Positions 43,371-52,713 of a stretch of 64,000 nucleotides of DNA are shown one piece after another. The position numbers were made by a program, and so were the translations under genes. Source of the stretch: an uncultured Pelagibacteraceae bacterium (GTDB lineage: Bacteria; Pseudomonadota; Alphaproteobacteria; Pelagibacterales; Pelagibacteraceae); contig CACLVZ010000005.1 of NCBI GenBank assembly GCA_902610515.1, positions 1-64,000 of the forward strand, written 5' to 3'. The notes beneath the pieces were generated by a model. That model had not been told where the DNA came from and searched no databases. It was given only the letters and a program-made list of their open reading frames with translations. The number at the start of each line of letters is the position of its first letter. Position 1 is the stretch's first letter.

Positions 43371-44138
43371 TTAAAATTTCTTTCCACCTTCAAGATAAGC
43401 ACACTTTTCACAAGTTTTTTCAATTTTAGGTGGTTCATCTAAGTTTAGAACATCTTTCATTTCAATTATTTTTTTCTCTATCCAATCAGTATTTACTCGG
43501 TATGGTATTAGCGTAGTTTTAAAATCTATTTTATTATCAAATTTATTATTTGTTTTTTCTCCATTACAAACATAAAAAAAAGTTCGGTCTGAAACTTTAA
43601 AATTCATTTTTCTTAAGATATGAACATAAATATCCATCTGTAATTTATAACTAAGATGCCATTCAGCATCGAGATAAGAAGATACTGTTACAGGATAAGT
43701 TGACGATTGAGCTTTATAATCTACAACAACTAATTTTTTTTCAGTCAAATCAAACCAAATATCATCAATACCTCCATGAATTATAAGGTTTGTATTTTCA
43801 TCCAAATATGAAATGCCACCTTTTAAAGAATTTCTCCACAAATCTAAATCTTTGTGCCGATAAGGAACAAAGTTGAGTTTATGCTTAACCATAATAGGAT
43901 GGGGTTTTTGTTCTTCTCTATACTTATCAAATTCTTTCTTTAACAACTCATCGACTGCAACGTTTAGAGCCCATCCAGGCATTGAGGGTTCTTTTAATCC
44001 TTTTACACGATCTAAATAAAAGCATCTTTTACAGCTCATAAAGTTGAAAAATTTAGACCTACTTATTTTAAAAGGAGTGTTCGATTTTTTATCGTAAATA
44101 GAAGTTTTTCTTGTTCTGAAAGATACAGCGTCTTTCAT
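43371..44138 (-). CDS. PD-(D/E)XK nuclease-like protein with four-cysteine cluster (Cas4/RecB type)
   Basis: A 255-residue protein with the RecB/Cas4 nuclease layout. Residues D125/D126 (GGIDDIW) and D140-x-K142 (VVDYKAQ) form the metal and catalytic site, and LQMDIYVHIL is the following helix with the conserved Gln. Cysteine pairs C36/C39 (MSCKRCFY) and C243/C246 (KTCEKCAY) at the two ends are placed like the Fe-S ligands of Cas4 and AddB-type nucleases. No CRISPR array or cas gene is nearby. It overlaps gltX by one base and lies downstream of lexA in the same direction, so a DNA repair or nucleic-acid processing role is a reasonable inference. Confidence 0.75.
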   Translation of the reverse strand: MKDAVSFRTRKTSIYDKKSNTPFKISRSKFFNFMSCKRCFYLDRVKGLKEPSMPGWALNVAVDELLKKEFDKYREEQKPHPIMVKHKLNFVPYRHKDLDLWRNSLKGGISYLDENTNLIIHGGIDDIWFDLTEKKLVVVDYKAQSSTYPVTVSSYLDAEWHLSYKLQMDIYVHILRKMNFKVSDRTFFYVCNGEKTNNKFDNKIDFKTTLIPYRVNTDWIEKKIIEMKDVLNLDEPPKIEKTCEKCAYLEGGKKF

Positions 44139-45526
44139 TAAATTTGTTTTAGTCTTTTAAGTACTTCAGCCTTATCTAATGAGAGAATAACATCATAAAG
44201 ACCAGGTCCAAATCTAGAGCCGACTAGCGCTATCCTTAAAGGTTGTCCTACACCTTTAAAATTAGTTTTATGTTTATCAATTAGTGACTTTATTAAAGGT
44301 TCTAAAGTTTCTCTAGATAATGAAGAAAGTTTTTCATATTCATTAATAAATTCATTTATTATTTTTTTTGATAAGTCATCAATTAATTTTTTATCCTCTG
44401 CGCTAATCTCGATTTTATCATTAATAATATACTGGGCGTTATTCCAAATATCCTCAAGGGTTTTTGCTTTATTTTTTAAAAAACTCATTGATTTTAAAAG
44501 AATACTCTCTTTTGATTGATTTAAAGGTTGTTTGTATTTTGAAACATATTCCTTGAAGAAATTAAAAAGATCTTTTTCATCAATAGATTTTATGTACGTT
44601 TCATTAATTGAATAAATTCTATTCATATCTAATTTTGAAGGAGATTTACCAACACCACTTAAGTCAAATAAATCAATACTTTCTTGCTTTGTAAAAATTT
44701 CTTTATCTTTGTAAGACCATCCTAATCTTAATAAATAATTTCTTAAAGCGTCTGATATAACCCCTATTTTAATATAATCTTCAAGAGTGGAAGCATTATC
44801 CCTTTTTGACAATTTTTTTCCTTGTTCGCTATGAATTAAAGGTATGTGTGCAAAGTTTGGGACTTCCCAAGCCATTGCTTCGTAAATCTGTCTCTGTTTA
44901 AAAGAATTGATCATGTGATCATCTCCTCTAATAACATGAGTTATCTTCATTTCATGATCGTCAACCGTGGCCGAGAGCTGGTATGTTGGAGTATTATCTT
45001 TTCTTAAAATTATAAAATCCTCAATTGTAGAATTTGAAATATTTCTTTCGCCTTGAACTAAATCTTTTATAATTGTATTTCCTGATATTTTACTTTTGAA
45101 TCTTAATACCGGTTTTACTCCTTCTGGAATTTTTAAATCTTTGGCGTCTCTCCATTTTCTATTATAAACATAGGGTATTCCTTGTTTTTTGCATTTTTCT
45201 TTTTGCTCATTAATTTCTTCTTCAGAGCAATAACATTTGTAAGCAAAACCTTTTTTTAACAATTCTTCTGCAACTGCAACGTGTTTAGATATATTTTTAG
45301 ATTGAATATACTCATTTCCATCATGTTCAATACCAAGCCAAGCTAAAGATGTAATAATCTGTTTTTTGAATTCATCTTTAGATCTTTCTTTATCAGTATC
45401 CTCTATCCTAAGAAAATATTTACCATTATTTTTTTTAGCTAAAAGCCAATTGAATAAGGCTGTTCGAACTCCGCCAATATGAAGAGGCCCAGTAGGAGAG
45501 GGCGCAAACCTACAATTAAAAGACAT
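44138..45526 (-). CDS. gltX: Glutamyl-tRNA synthetase
   Basis: Class I synthetase that charges tRNA-Glu. APSPTGPLHIGG near the N terminus contains the HIGH-type motif, and the second signature reads KLSKRDN, a functional KMSKS variant. A zinc-ribbon-like CYCSEEE segment is present. The C-terminal anticodon-binding half makes 462 residues. It could also be a non-discriminating enzyme serving tRNA-Gln, as in many alphaproteobacteria; the sequence alone does not tell. It follows lexA after 19 bp. Confidence 0.95.
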   Translation of the reverse strand: MSFNCRFAPSPTGPLHIGGVRTALFNWLLAKKNNGKYFLRIEDTDKERSKDEFKKQIITSLAWLGIEHDGNEYIQSKNISKHVAVAEELLKKGFAYKCYCSEEEINEQKEKCKKQGIPYVYNRKWRDAKDLKIPEGVKPVLRFKSKISGNTIIKDLVQGERNISNSTIEDFIILRKDNTPTYQLSATVDDHEMKITHVIRGDDHMINSFKQRQIYEAMAWEVPNFAHIPLIHSEQGKKLSKRDNASTLEDYIKIGVISDALRNYLLRLGWSYKDKEIFTKQESIDLFDLSGVGKSPSKLDMNRIYSINETYIKSIDEKDLFNFFKEYVSKYKQPLNQSKESILLKSMSFLKNKAKTLEDIWNNAQYIINDKIEISAEDKKLIDDLSKKIINEFINEYEKLSSLSRETLEPLIKSLIDKHKTNFKGVGQPLRIALVGSRFGPGLYDVILSLDKAEVLKRLKQI

Positions 45527-45545
45527 TTTTATTAATTAGACTATT

Positions 45546-46220
45546 TTAATGGAAGTTTCTATACAAAGAAACAAGTTTACCTTGAATTTTTATTCTATTC
45601 GCAGCGTAAATTTTAGTTCCATAATTTCGATTTGCTGCTTCAAGAGCGATAGTGTTCCCTTTTTTTCTTACTCTTTTTAAAGTAGCTTCTTGGTCGTCTA
45701 TTAAGACTACAGCAATCTGACCATTATCTACATTTGAAACTTTTTTTATAATAACAGTATCACCGTCAGCAATACCTGCTTCAATCATCGAGTCACCTTT
45801 TACTTTAAGGCCATAGTGCTCACCATTATTTTGAAGATCTTCCGGTAAAGCAACTCTATCAACTTCTTGTTGAATAGCTTCAATCGGTGTACCAGCTGCA
45901 ATACTTCCTAATACTGAAACATCAGAAGACTTATTATCATTCTTGTCTAATCCGCCTTTGATAACGCTTGGTGTAAATGTATTAAATATATCATTAGCGC
46001 TTGCGTTTTCTGGTAATTTTACTACCTCTAGGGCTCTTGCTTTATGTGCTAAACGCTTAACAAAACCTCTTTCTTCTAATGCAGAAATTAATCTATGTAT
46101 TCCTGATTTCGACTTTAGGTTGAGTGAATTTTTCATTTCTTCGTAAGACGGAGAAATACCTGAAGATCTAATCTTCTTATTGATAAATATTAATAAGTTT
46201 TTTTGTTTTTTTGTAAGCAT
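45546..46220 (-). CDS. lexA: SOS repressor LexA
   Basis: Represses DNA-damage genes and self-cleaves when RecA is activated. I start it at the ATG at 46220 because MLTKKQKNLL is the family N terminus; the open frame extends six codons further to 46238. A winged-helix domain covers 1-70 (LKSKSGIHRLISALEERGF split around the recognition helix). The cleavage site is A109-G110 (IAAGTP), and the Ser-Lys dyad is S144 (GDSMIE) and K182 (ATLKR). Length 224 residues. An SOS box lies 23 bp upstream, indicating autoregulation. The gene lies between trpC and gltX. Confidence 0.96.
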   Translation of the reverse strand: MLTKKQKNLLIFINKKIRSSGISPSYEEMKNSLNLKSKSGIHRLISALEERGFVKRLAHKARALEVVKLPENASANDIFNTFTPSVIKGGLDKNDNKSSDVSVLGSIAAGTPIEAIQQEVDRVALPEDLQNNGEHYGLKVKGDSMIEAGIADGDTVIIKKVSNVDNGQIAVVLIDDQEATLKRVRKKGNTIALEAANRNYGTKIYAANRIKIQGKLVSLYRNFH

Positions 46221-46242
46221 AGAACAAACCTCGTACATTTAT

Positions 46243-46257
46243 GTTCTATAAAAGTTC
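46243..46257 (-). promoter_or_regulatory. Alphaproteobacterial SOS box (LexA operator) of lexA
   Basis: The plus strand reads GTTC, seven bases (TATAAAA), GTTC, an exact match to the alphaproteobacterial LexA direct repeat GTTC-N7-GTTC. It lies 23 bp upstream of the chosen lexA start, in the short gap after trpC. A degenerate second copy, GAAC-N7-GTAC, lies at 46222-46236, between the box and the start codon. Confidence 0.85.
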
Positions 46258-46290
46258 TTTTTAAATTACAACTTCAAATAAATGGCTAAT

Positions 46291-47082
46291 TTATTGAGTA
46301 ATTTGAATTAATTTTTTCATTAATTCACTAGGATTGTCAGATTTTAAAAGTGATTCTCCAATAAGAAAATTTTTAATTCCGGTTTTTCCGTAAATATATT
46401 TTGCGTCATTTGCGGTTTTAATTCCGCTTTCAGAAATAATAGGGCCTTTGTGTGATTTAATAACTTCAAAAATTGAAATGGTATTATTTAAAGAAACCTC
46501 AAGTGTTTTCAAATTCCTATTATTTATTCCAATTAATGCTTGATCAAATTTTAAGGCCATTTCAGCTTCTTTTTGATTATGCACTTCAACTATGACTGAT
46601 AGATTATGTTTTAATGCCTCGGAATAAATTTCATCTGCTTGTGTTCCATCAAGTGCTGCAATTATTAGCAAAACACAATCACAACCATAGCTTTTAGATA
46701 AAGCAATTTGATAAGGATCTATAAAAAAATCTTTAGCTAGAATTGGTATTTTAAAATTTTTTTTTATATCATGAATATAATCTAATTTTCCTAAAAAATA
46801 CTTTTCCTCTGTCAAAACTGAAAGGCATGTGGCACCATTATCTATATACATTTTTGCAATATCTAAATGATTAAAATTATTTATAAGAATCCCAGCAGAT
46901 GGGCTAGCTTTTTTAATTTCTGCTATTAAAGATACATTATTATTTTTTTGAATTACTTCTTTAAAATTTAAAAAAATTTGCTCTTTTATGTTTTTTTCTA
47001 AAGCGTCTAAAGACTTTTCTTTCTTAATAAGTTCTAAAGAGTTTTTTTTATCCGTAATAATTTTTTCTAAAATATTTGTCAT
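46291..47082 (-). CDS. trpC: Indole-3-glycerol phosphate synthase
   Basis: Fourth step of tryptophan synthesis, ring closure to indole-glycerol phosphate. The 263-residue TIM barrel shows IAEIKKASPSAG, LAKDFFIDPYQI and GINNRNLKTLEVS, then ISESGIKTANDA with the phosphate site. It is not fused to TrpF. It is last in the trpE-G-D-C run and shares one base with trpD. Confidence 0.95.
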   Translation of the reverse strand: MTNILEKIITDKKNSLELIKKEKSLDALEKNIKEQIFLNFKEVIQKNNNVSLIAEIKKASPSAGILINNFNHLDIAKMYIDNGATCLSVLTEEKYFLGKLDYIHDIKKNFKIPILAKDFFIDPYQIALSKSYGCDCVLLIIAALDGTQADEIYSEALKHNLSVIVEVHNQKEAEMALKFDQALIGINNRNLKTLEVSLNNTISIFEVIKSHKGPIISESGIKTANDAKYIYGKTGIKNFLIGESLLKSDNPSELMKKLIQITQ

Positions 47083-48077
47083 TAATTTGATTGAATTTTA
47101 ACTAAATGATGAAACACACTTCCTGAATTTAAATGTTTTGTAGCCTTTTCAAATGATAATTTAAAATCATTTTCTTTACCTGAAACAATTAACCCTGCTG
47201 CTACATTGAGAGCGACAGATTGAGAGAATTCATTTTTTTGGCCTTTAAATATTTCTATTATTTTTCCGGCATTATATTCAGCATTTTTTCCTTTTAAATT
47301 TTCCTTAACTGAACAGTCGATGCCTAAAATTTTTGGATCAATTTGAAATTCTTTAATAATATTATCTTTTAGTTCAACTACATTTGTTTTTGCAAATGGT
47401 GATATTTCATCCATCCCGTCTTCGCTATGAACAATAAAAGCGTGAACGACCCCATTTTCTTTAATTGCCTCAGCAAAAGGTTTCATCCATTTTTTATCGA
47501 ATACTCCTATAACTTGTCTTTTTACTTGCGCGGGACTACTTAGAGGACCAATTAAATTAAAAATTGTTTTTTTTCCCATTTTTTTTCTAGCAGGCCCCAC
47601 ATGTTTCATTGCTGAATGATAATTAGGTGCAAACATAAAAGCAAAATTAAATTTTTTTATACTCTCCTCTGCTTCATTTGGGTTCAAATTAATATTTATT
47701 TTTAAAGCTTCTAATACATCTGCAGACCCACAGTTAGATGAAACAGCTTTATTACCATGTTTAGCTACTTTGACACCCATACTGGCTAAAACTATGGCTG
47801 CCGCAGTAGAAATATTAAGAGAATTTTGCCCGTCTCCTCCTGTTCCGCATGTATCTATGGTGTTTATATCAGTTTTAACTTTAGTAGCTTTTTTTCTTAA
47901 AACAAAAATTCCTCCTGCTAACTCATCTTTAGTTTCACCTTTTTTAATAAGCGACTCTAAAATTTCTATAATCGAACTTTCATTGTATTTACCCTCCATA
48001 AGCTCGTTAAAAAGAGCTTTACTTTCCTCAAAAGAGAGATCCTGACCTTTTTTTAAATTATCTGTTATCTTAGACAT
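47082..48077 (-). CDS. trpD: Anthranilate phosphoribosyltransferase
   Basis: Transfers phosphoribose from PRPP to anthranilate. The PRPP-binding CGTGGDGQNSLNIST is present, with KHGNKAVSSNCGSADVLEAL and GPARKKMGKKTIFNLIGPL (short segments of the family core). Length 331 residues, monofunctional and separate from trpG. One-base overlap with trpC and 1-bp gap to trpG. Confidence 0.95.
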   Translation of the reverse strand: MSKITDNLKKGQDLSFEESKALFNELMEGKYNESSIIEILESLIKKGETKDELAGGIFVLRKKATKVKTDINTIDTCGTGGDGQNSLNISTAAAIVLASMGVKVAKHGNKAVSSNCGSADVLEALKININLNPNEAEESIKKFNFAFMFAPNYHSAMKHVGPARKKMGKKTIFNLIGPLSSPAQVKRQVIGVFDKKWMKPFAEAIKENGVVHAFIVHSEDGMDEISPFAKTNVVELKDNIIKEFQIDPKILGIDCSVKENLKGKNAEYNAGKIIEIFKGQKNEFSQSVALNVAAGLIVSGKENDFKLSFEKATKHLNSGSVFHHLVKIQSN

Positions 48078-48078
48078 A

Positions 48079-48645
48079 TTAATTATTAATAAAATTTTTA
48101 ATTAACTTCATACCTACTTTAGTACTTATACTCTCAGGATGAAATTGGAACCCATGAACATTAAAGTCTTTATGCATTAACCCCATAATAGTCCCATTTT
48201 TTGTTTCAGCAGTTATAACTAGTTTTCGTGGGAATTTTTTACGATCAACTACTAAACTATGGTATCGTGTTGCCTTAAAGTTATTTTGAATATTTTTAAA
48301 AAGTCCATTTTTAAAATGACGAATAATACTTGTTTTTCCATGCATCAAGTTTTTTGCGCTTATAATTTTACCACCAAATACTTGTCCAATTATTTGATGG
48401 CCTAAACATACACCAAGAATAGGTATTTTTTTGTGAACCTCTCTAACAATGTTAAGACAATTACCGGCTTGATTGGGGTTACCTGGACCTGGTGAAATTA
48501 CTATTTTATCATATTTTTGTTTGAAAATCTTTTTACTATCAATTTTATCATTTCTAATTACTTCAACATTTTTTTTAAATTTAGAAATATAATGATATAA
48601 ATTATATGTGAAGCTATCGTAGTTATCTATTAGCAAAATCTTCAT
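48079..48645 (-). CDS. trpG: Anthranilate synthase component II (glutamine amidotransferase)
   Basis: Supplies ammonia from glutamine to TrpE. Class I amidotransferase motifs: LIDNYDSFTYNL at the start, SPGPGNP, the nucleophile in GVCLGHQIIG, and the His-Glu pair in FQFHPESI. Length 188 residues. Such subunits may be shared with aminodeoxychorismate synthase (PabA), but position next to trpE supports TrpG. Confidence 0.93.
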   Translation of the reverse strand: MKILLIDNYDSFTYNLYHYISKFKKNVEVIRNDKIDSKKIFKQKYDKIVISPGPGNPNQAGNCLNIVREVHKKIPILGVCLGHQIIGQVFGGKIISAKNLMHGKTSIIRHFKNGLFKNIQNNFKATRYHSLVVDRKKFPRKLVITAETKNGTIMGLMHKDFNVHGFQFHPESISTKVGMKLIKNFINN

Positions 48646-50103
48646 TTAGTCTACTGCTTTCATCAGTGCTTTAGCTTTGTTAACAGTTTCTGCGTATTCT
48701 TTTTTTGGCTTGCTGTCAGCAACCACTCCTGCACCAGCTTGAACATAAAATTTATTATTTTTGATCAGAGCTGTTCTTAAAGCAATACAGGTATCAAATT
48801 CTTTATTAGGCGTAAAATATCCTATACCACCTGCATATAATTTTCTTTTATTTTTTTCAAGCTCATCGATAATTTCCATAGCTCTAATTTTTGGTGCTCC
48901 GCTAACTGTACCTGCCGGGAACCCTGATAAAAATGTTTCAAATAAAGAAAACTCATTATTAAATTTTCCTTCAACATTAGAAACGATATGCATTACATGG
49001 GAATATTTTTCTACTTTAAATTTTTCAGTTACTTTAACCGAATTAATTTTTGAAACTTTGCCTACATCATTTCTCCCAAGATCTAACAACATAAGATGTT
49101 CTGCTAACTCTTTTTTATCTTTTAATAAATCAAAGTGATATTTTTTATCTTCTTTTTTACTTCTTCCTCTCGGCCTGGTACCAGCAATAGGTCTAATTGT
49201 AACTTTATTATCTCTAAGTCTAACTAAAATTTCTGGACTGCTACCTAGAACACTAAAGTCTTTATAATTAAAATAAAACATAAAAGGAGATGGATTAGAT
49301 TTTCTTAGATGATTATATATCTCTATAGGTTTTTTTGTTATTTTTCTTTCAAATCTTTGACTTAAAACTACCTGAAAAATATCTCCTTTTTTAATATAAG
49401 ATTTTGCTTTTTGTACTTGTGTCTCAAATTTTTTTCTAGAAATATTAGACTTAACTATATTTTTATTAGATTTAAATGTTAATCGGTCAGGTAATTTTAT
49501 ATTGCCAAAATTTTTGTATAATTCAAATTTTTTAATTATAGACTCATATTCTTGCTGATAATTTTTAATTTTAGTATCAGCATAAATATTTTGGATGTAA
49601 TAAATTTTTTTTTTTACATTATCATAAATCACCAAATTTTTTGGTCGAGAAAGTCTTACATCAGGAATTTTTAAATCATCCTTACATTTATTTGGTATCT
49701 TTTCGATATAGCGAATTACATCGTAAGAAAAATAACCCACTAACATCGAGGCCATTGAAGGTAGTCCTTTTGGTATTTTTATATCAAACTCATTAATGAG
49801 CTTGTTTAAATATTTAAGTGGATTTGATCTAATTGAAATTTTCTTTCCTTCTTTTTGTAAAATAATTGAGTTATTATTAATATCCCAAATTTTATCAGGG
49901 TTTAGCCCAATTATTGTATACCTTCCTCTTATTGTCCCTTTTTCAACTGACTCAAAAATAAAACTGTTTTTTTCTGCTAAAAGAAACTTATAAAGGTTTT
50001 CAATTTGACTATAATTTTTACAATTCTTAGAGTTAAATAAAATTTGGTGTTTTTTTTTAAGATGATTTTTTTTAAAATCTTTTAAACTTAAGTTTATTCG
50101 CAT
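48646..50103 (-). CDS. trpE: Anthranilate synthase component I
   Basis: Converts chorismate to anthranilate. The 485-residue protein has the N-terminal allosteric domain, including FESVEKG. The chorismate-binding domain carries DIFQVVLSQRFER, PIAGTRPRG, LMLDLGRNDVGKVS, and FPAGTVSGAPKIRAME. The order E-G-D-C directly downstream confirms TrpE over PabB. No leader peptide or attenuator is visible; the gene overlaps the stop of the PpiD-like gene by one base, so the trp genes seem to be read from its promoter. Confidence 0.95.
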   Translation of the reverse strand: MRINLSLKDFKKNHLKKKHQILFNSKNCKNYSQIENLYKFLLAEKNSFIFESVEKGTIRGRYTIIGLNPDKIWDINNNSIILQKEGKKISIRSNPLKYLNKLINEFDIKIPKGLPSMASMLVGYFSYDVIRYIEKIPNKCKDDLKIPDVRLSRPKNLVIYDNVKKKIYYIQNIYADTKIKNYQQEYESIIKKFELYKNFGNIKLPDRLTFKSNKNIVKSNISRKKFETQVQKAKSYIKKGDIFQVVLSQRFERKITKKPIEIYNHLRKSNPSPFMFYFNYKDFSVLGSSPEILVRLRDNKVTIRPIAGTRPRGRSKKEDKKYHFDLLKDKKELAEHLMLLDLGRNDVGKVSKINSVKVTEKFKVEKYSHVMHIVSNVEGKFNNEFSLFETFLSGFPAGTVSGAPKIRAMEIIDELEKNKRKLYAGGIGYFTPNKEFDTCIALRTALIKNNKFYVQAGAGVVADSKPKKEYAETVNKAKALMKAVD

Positions 50104-51557
50104 TAAAATGAATTTTTGACCCTTTCAATTGTTCTTTGATTTAATTCAACTTCATATTTTTCGTTGAGATTATTATCGTGAGATTGATAAATTCTATTTA
50201 TAAGATTTAAACGAGCTTTAGCTTCATATTGCTCATATTCATTACTGCCTTTTTTTAAATCTTTGTGCTTTGTGTTGATAACATATATTAAAAAGCTTTT
50301 TGTAAGAGTATTGTTGGTTATTAAATCAATTTCACCATCTTTTGTTAAAAAAATTCTTCTAATAATACTTTCAGAAAATATTTCATTTTGTTTTAAGCTT
50401 TTAAGAGTATAATTTTTGATATCTAATTTATTTTTTGAGGCAAATTCATCGAATTTGGTTTTATCTAAAGCTCCCATACTTATATCCTTTAATATTGAGG
50501 TATTACTTTCAATTTTATTTTTAAAATTAAGTTGTGCATTTAAAGCTTTTTGAACATCTGGATCATCAAAAGTTCTCGCTTCATCCTCAATTTTTGAAAT
50601 TTCAGCAATATAATACTTATTATTTATATTAATAACCTCAGGTTTGTTCACAGAGTTCAGGTTATAGATCTTTTTAAATAAATCATTAGATAAATTAGTA
50701 ATTTTATTTTTGTTTTCATCCTCTTTATTAGCATTTATTTTTTTAATATTTATTATCTCTAAATTGTCACCTTGAGCTGTTTCATCAAAAGATTGTCCAT
50801 CTAAGACATTATTTTCAATAATATCTAATTGTTTAAAGAACCGTTCATCATATTCTTTATTCCCACTAATTTTTTGAGGCGTAATTTCAGCAAATCTTAA
50901 ATTTTTAAACTTTGTAACAAAAATATTTTTATTTTTTTCATAAAGTTCTTTTTTATCAGTTTCAGAAGGTTTGTTTTTAGAATGATAAACGTTTAAATCA
51001 ATATACTTAATAGATTTTATTTGATTTTCTTTCCTAAATTCTTGATTAATAAGAACTTCAGGAATAACTATACCTCCAGATAATGAACTCAAGAATTGCC
51101 TTCTCTTCTCTTGTTCAATTATATTTGCCTCAAAAATTGGAGCACTAACTCCACTTTTTAATAAGAATTTTTCATATTCAATCCTGGAAAATTTTTCATC
51201 TTTAAAAAATATTTTATCGTTTTTGATAATATTTCTTAGAGCGTTGTCATTAATAGAGATACCAAGTTTTTCAATCTCTAATGCCATTACTTTTTTACCA
51301 ATAAATTCAGATAAAATTTTTTCAACTAAATCTGTATTAGGTAAATTTTTAATTTGTTGCTCATTTAAATTTAATTTTCTCATATAACTAACAAATTCTT
51401 GTGTATTTATTTTTTCTGAACCTACCGAGGCGATTACGTTTTGGTTTCCTCCTCTGAATACATCGCCCATACCCCAAAATATAAATGGAAGAATAATTAT
51501 CCCTACTAAAAGTTTAATAAAAAAAGATTTAGAAAATTTACCTATTGCAGTTAACAT
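50103..51557 (-). CDS. PpiD/SurA-N-like membrane-anchored folding factor
   Basis: Probable periplasmic chaperone. An N-terminal membrane helix (about 13-32, ending before GMGDVFRGG) anchors a SurA_N_3-type domain (IASVGSEKINTQEF). A long soluble region follows, where a parvulin domain would lie. At 484 residues it is shorter than E. coli PpiD (623), and I do not see a clear parvulin active-site pattern, so isomerase activity is uncertain. PpiD next to trpE and divergent from tpiA is a common alphaproteobacterial order. Confidence 0.82.
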   Translation of the reverse strand: MLTAIGKFSKSFFIKLLVGIIILPFIFWGMGDVFRGGNQNVIASVGSEKINTQEFVSYMRKLNLNEQQIKNLPNTDLVEKILSEFIGKKVMALEIEKLGISINDNALRNIIKNDKIFFKDEKFSRIEYEKFLLKSGVSAPIFEANIIEQEKRRQFLSSLSGGIVIPEVLINQEFRKENQIKSIKYIDLNVYHSKNKPSETDKKELYEKNKNIFVTKFKNLRFAEITPQKISGNKEYDERFFKQLDIIENNVLDGQSFDETAQGDNLEIINIKKINANKEDENKNKITNLSNDLFKKIYNLNSVNKPEVININNKYYIAEISKIEDEARTFDDPDVQKALNAQLNFKNKIESNTSILKDISMGALDKTKFDEFASKNKLDIKNYTLKSLKQNEIFSESIIRRIFLTKDGEIDLITNNTLTKSFLIYVINTKHKDLKKGSNEYEQYEAKARLNLINRIYQSHDNNLNEKYEVELNQRTIERVKNSF

Positions 51558-51620
51558 TATAATACATTATTAAGTTTAAAATTATACACCTATAGATTAA
51601 ATTTTATATTAAGGCAAATA

Positions 51621-52364
51621 ATGAAGTATTTTATTGGAAATTGGAAAATGTTTGGTGTTCCAAAATCGATAAATATACTCAATAAAATTAATTATTTTTA
51701 CTCAAAAGATAAAAATCGTAAAAAATATAGAGTTATTGTTACTCCTCCTTACACCCTAATAGAGACTTATTCTAAATACTTTAAAAAAAAGAACATTTTT
51801 ATTGGATCACAAAACTGCTACCAAAAAGATCTATTTTCATCAGACACTGCTGCCGTAAGTCCCTATATGCTTAAAAGAGTTGGGGCTAAATATACATTAG
51901 TAGGTCACTCAGACAATAGAAAAGAGGGAGATACAAATGAGATGTTAAAAGATAAAGTTAAATATGCATTAAAAAATAATTTAAAAGTGGTTTTTTGTAT
52001 CGGTGAAAACGAAAAAGAAAAAAAAAACAATAAAACTTCGTTTATTTTAAAAAACCAAATTACAAAAGTTTTAGAAAAAAATTTTAATAGTAACAATATA
52101 ATTGTTGCATATGAACCAATATGGTCGATAGGAACAGGTAAAATACCAACAAAATTAGATTTAGAGAAAACAGTACTTAAAATCAAAAAAGTTTTAAAAG
52201 AAATTTTTAAAAAAAAAAGTCCCACAGTCCTTTATGGTGGATCAGTTGATGGTAAAAACGTTAAAATTTTCAAAGAAATTAATGCTATTGACGGTTTTTT
52301 GATTGGTGGAGCATCAAAATCTTCAAAAAAATTTATTGATATAATAAAAAATTACTATAGATAG
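51621..52364 (+). CDS. tpiA: Triose-phosphate isomerase
   Basis: Interconverts dihydroxyacetone phosphate and glyceraldehyde 3-phosphate. Catalytic residues are visible: Lys in GNWKMFG, His in VGHSDNRK, Glu in AYEPIWSIGTGK. The phosphate loop is YGGSVDGKN. Length 247 residues. It starts with an AAGG ribosome site and diverges from the PpiD-like gene across a 63-bp AT-rich gap that must hold both promoters. Confidence 0.95.
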   Translation: MKYFIGNWKMFGVPKSINILNKINYFYSKDKNRKKYRVIVTPPYTLIETYSKYFKKKNIFIGSQNCYQKDLFSSDTAAVSPYMLKRVGAKYTLVGHSDNRKEGDTNEMLKDKVKYALKNNLKVVFCIGENEKEKKNNKTSFILKNQITKVLEKNFNSNNIIVAYEPIWSIGTGKIPTKLDLEKTVLKIKKVLKEIFKKKSPTVLYGGSVDGKNVKIFKEINAIDGFLIGGASKSSKKFIDIIKNYYR

Positions 52365-52369
52365 GCTCC

Positions 52370-52669
52370 ATGGAAAATTTACTTATTTTAATTAATATCA
52401 TTCTGGCAGTAATATTAATTATTGTAGTTTTATTGCAAAGATCTGAAGGTGGAGCCTTGGGCCTAGGTGTTTCACAAGATAATTTCACATCTTCTAGGTC
52501 GGTTGGAACTTTCTTGACGAAGTTTACCTCAATAATAGCAGCATTATTTATTATCTGTAGTATTGCGATTGTAGCGATTTCCAGAGATGAGTTGCGTGAA
52601 ACACAATCTGTTTTAGAAAAAGAAGAAGAGGAAAATTCTAATCTTCCTCAAATACCTCAATCCAAATAA
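52370..52669 (+). CDS. secG: Preprotein translocase subunit SecG
   Basis: Small subunit of the SecYEG channel. The 99-residue protein has two membrane helices (about 3-20 and 53-72) linked by the conserved loop VLLQRSEGGALGLG, with SSRSVGTFLTKFT before the second helix. A Glu-rich tail follows. It starts 5 bp after tpiA, the usual neighbour. Confidence 0.93.
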   Translation: MENLLILINIILAVILIIVVLLQRSEGGALGLGVSQDNFTSSRSVGTFLTKFTSIIAALFIICSIAIVAISRDELRETQSVLEKEEEENSNLPQIPQSK

Positions 52670-52713
52670 TTAAGACTTTATAATTTTCAATTTTTAAAGT
52701 ATAACATACTTCC

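Noticed and set aside
43182-43442. A plus-strand frame overlapping the end of the Glu-Pro protein.
   Set aside because: It is an alternate frame of the repetitive tail, Gln/Leu/Asn-rich, running into the convergent nuclease gene.
43371-44138. Calling the four-cysteine nuclease a CRISPR Cas4.
   Set aside because: There is no array and no cas1/cas2 or effector gene nearby; only fold-level similarity is supported.
48761-49138. A 125-codon plus-strand frame opposite trpE.
   Set aside because: It is antisense to the highly conserved chorismate-binding core of TrpE and has no domain of its own.
50080-50110. A trp attenuator or leader peptide before trpE.
   Set aside because: trpE overlaps the stop of the PpiD-like gene by one base, so there is no room for a leader; no Trp-rich short frame or terminator hairpin was found.
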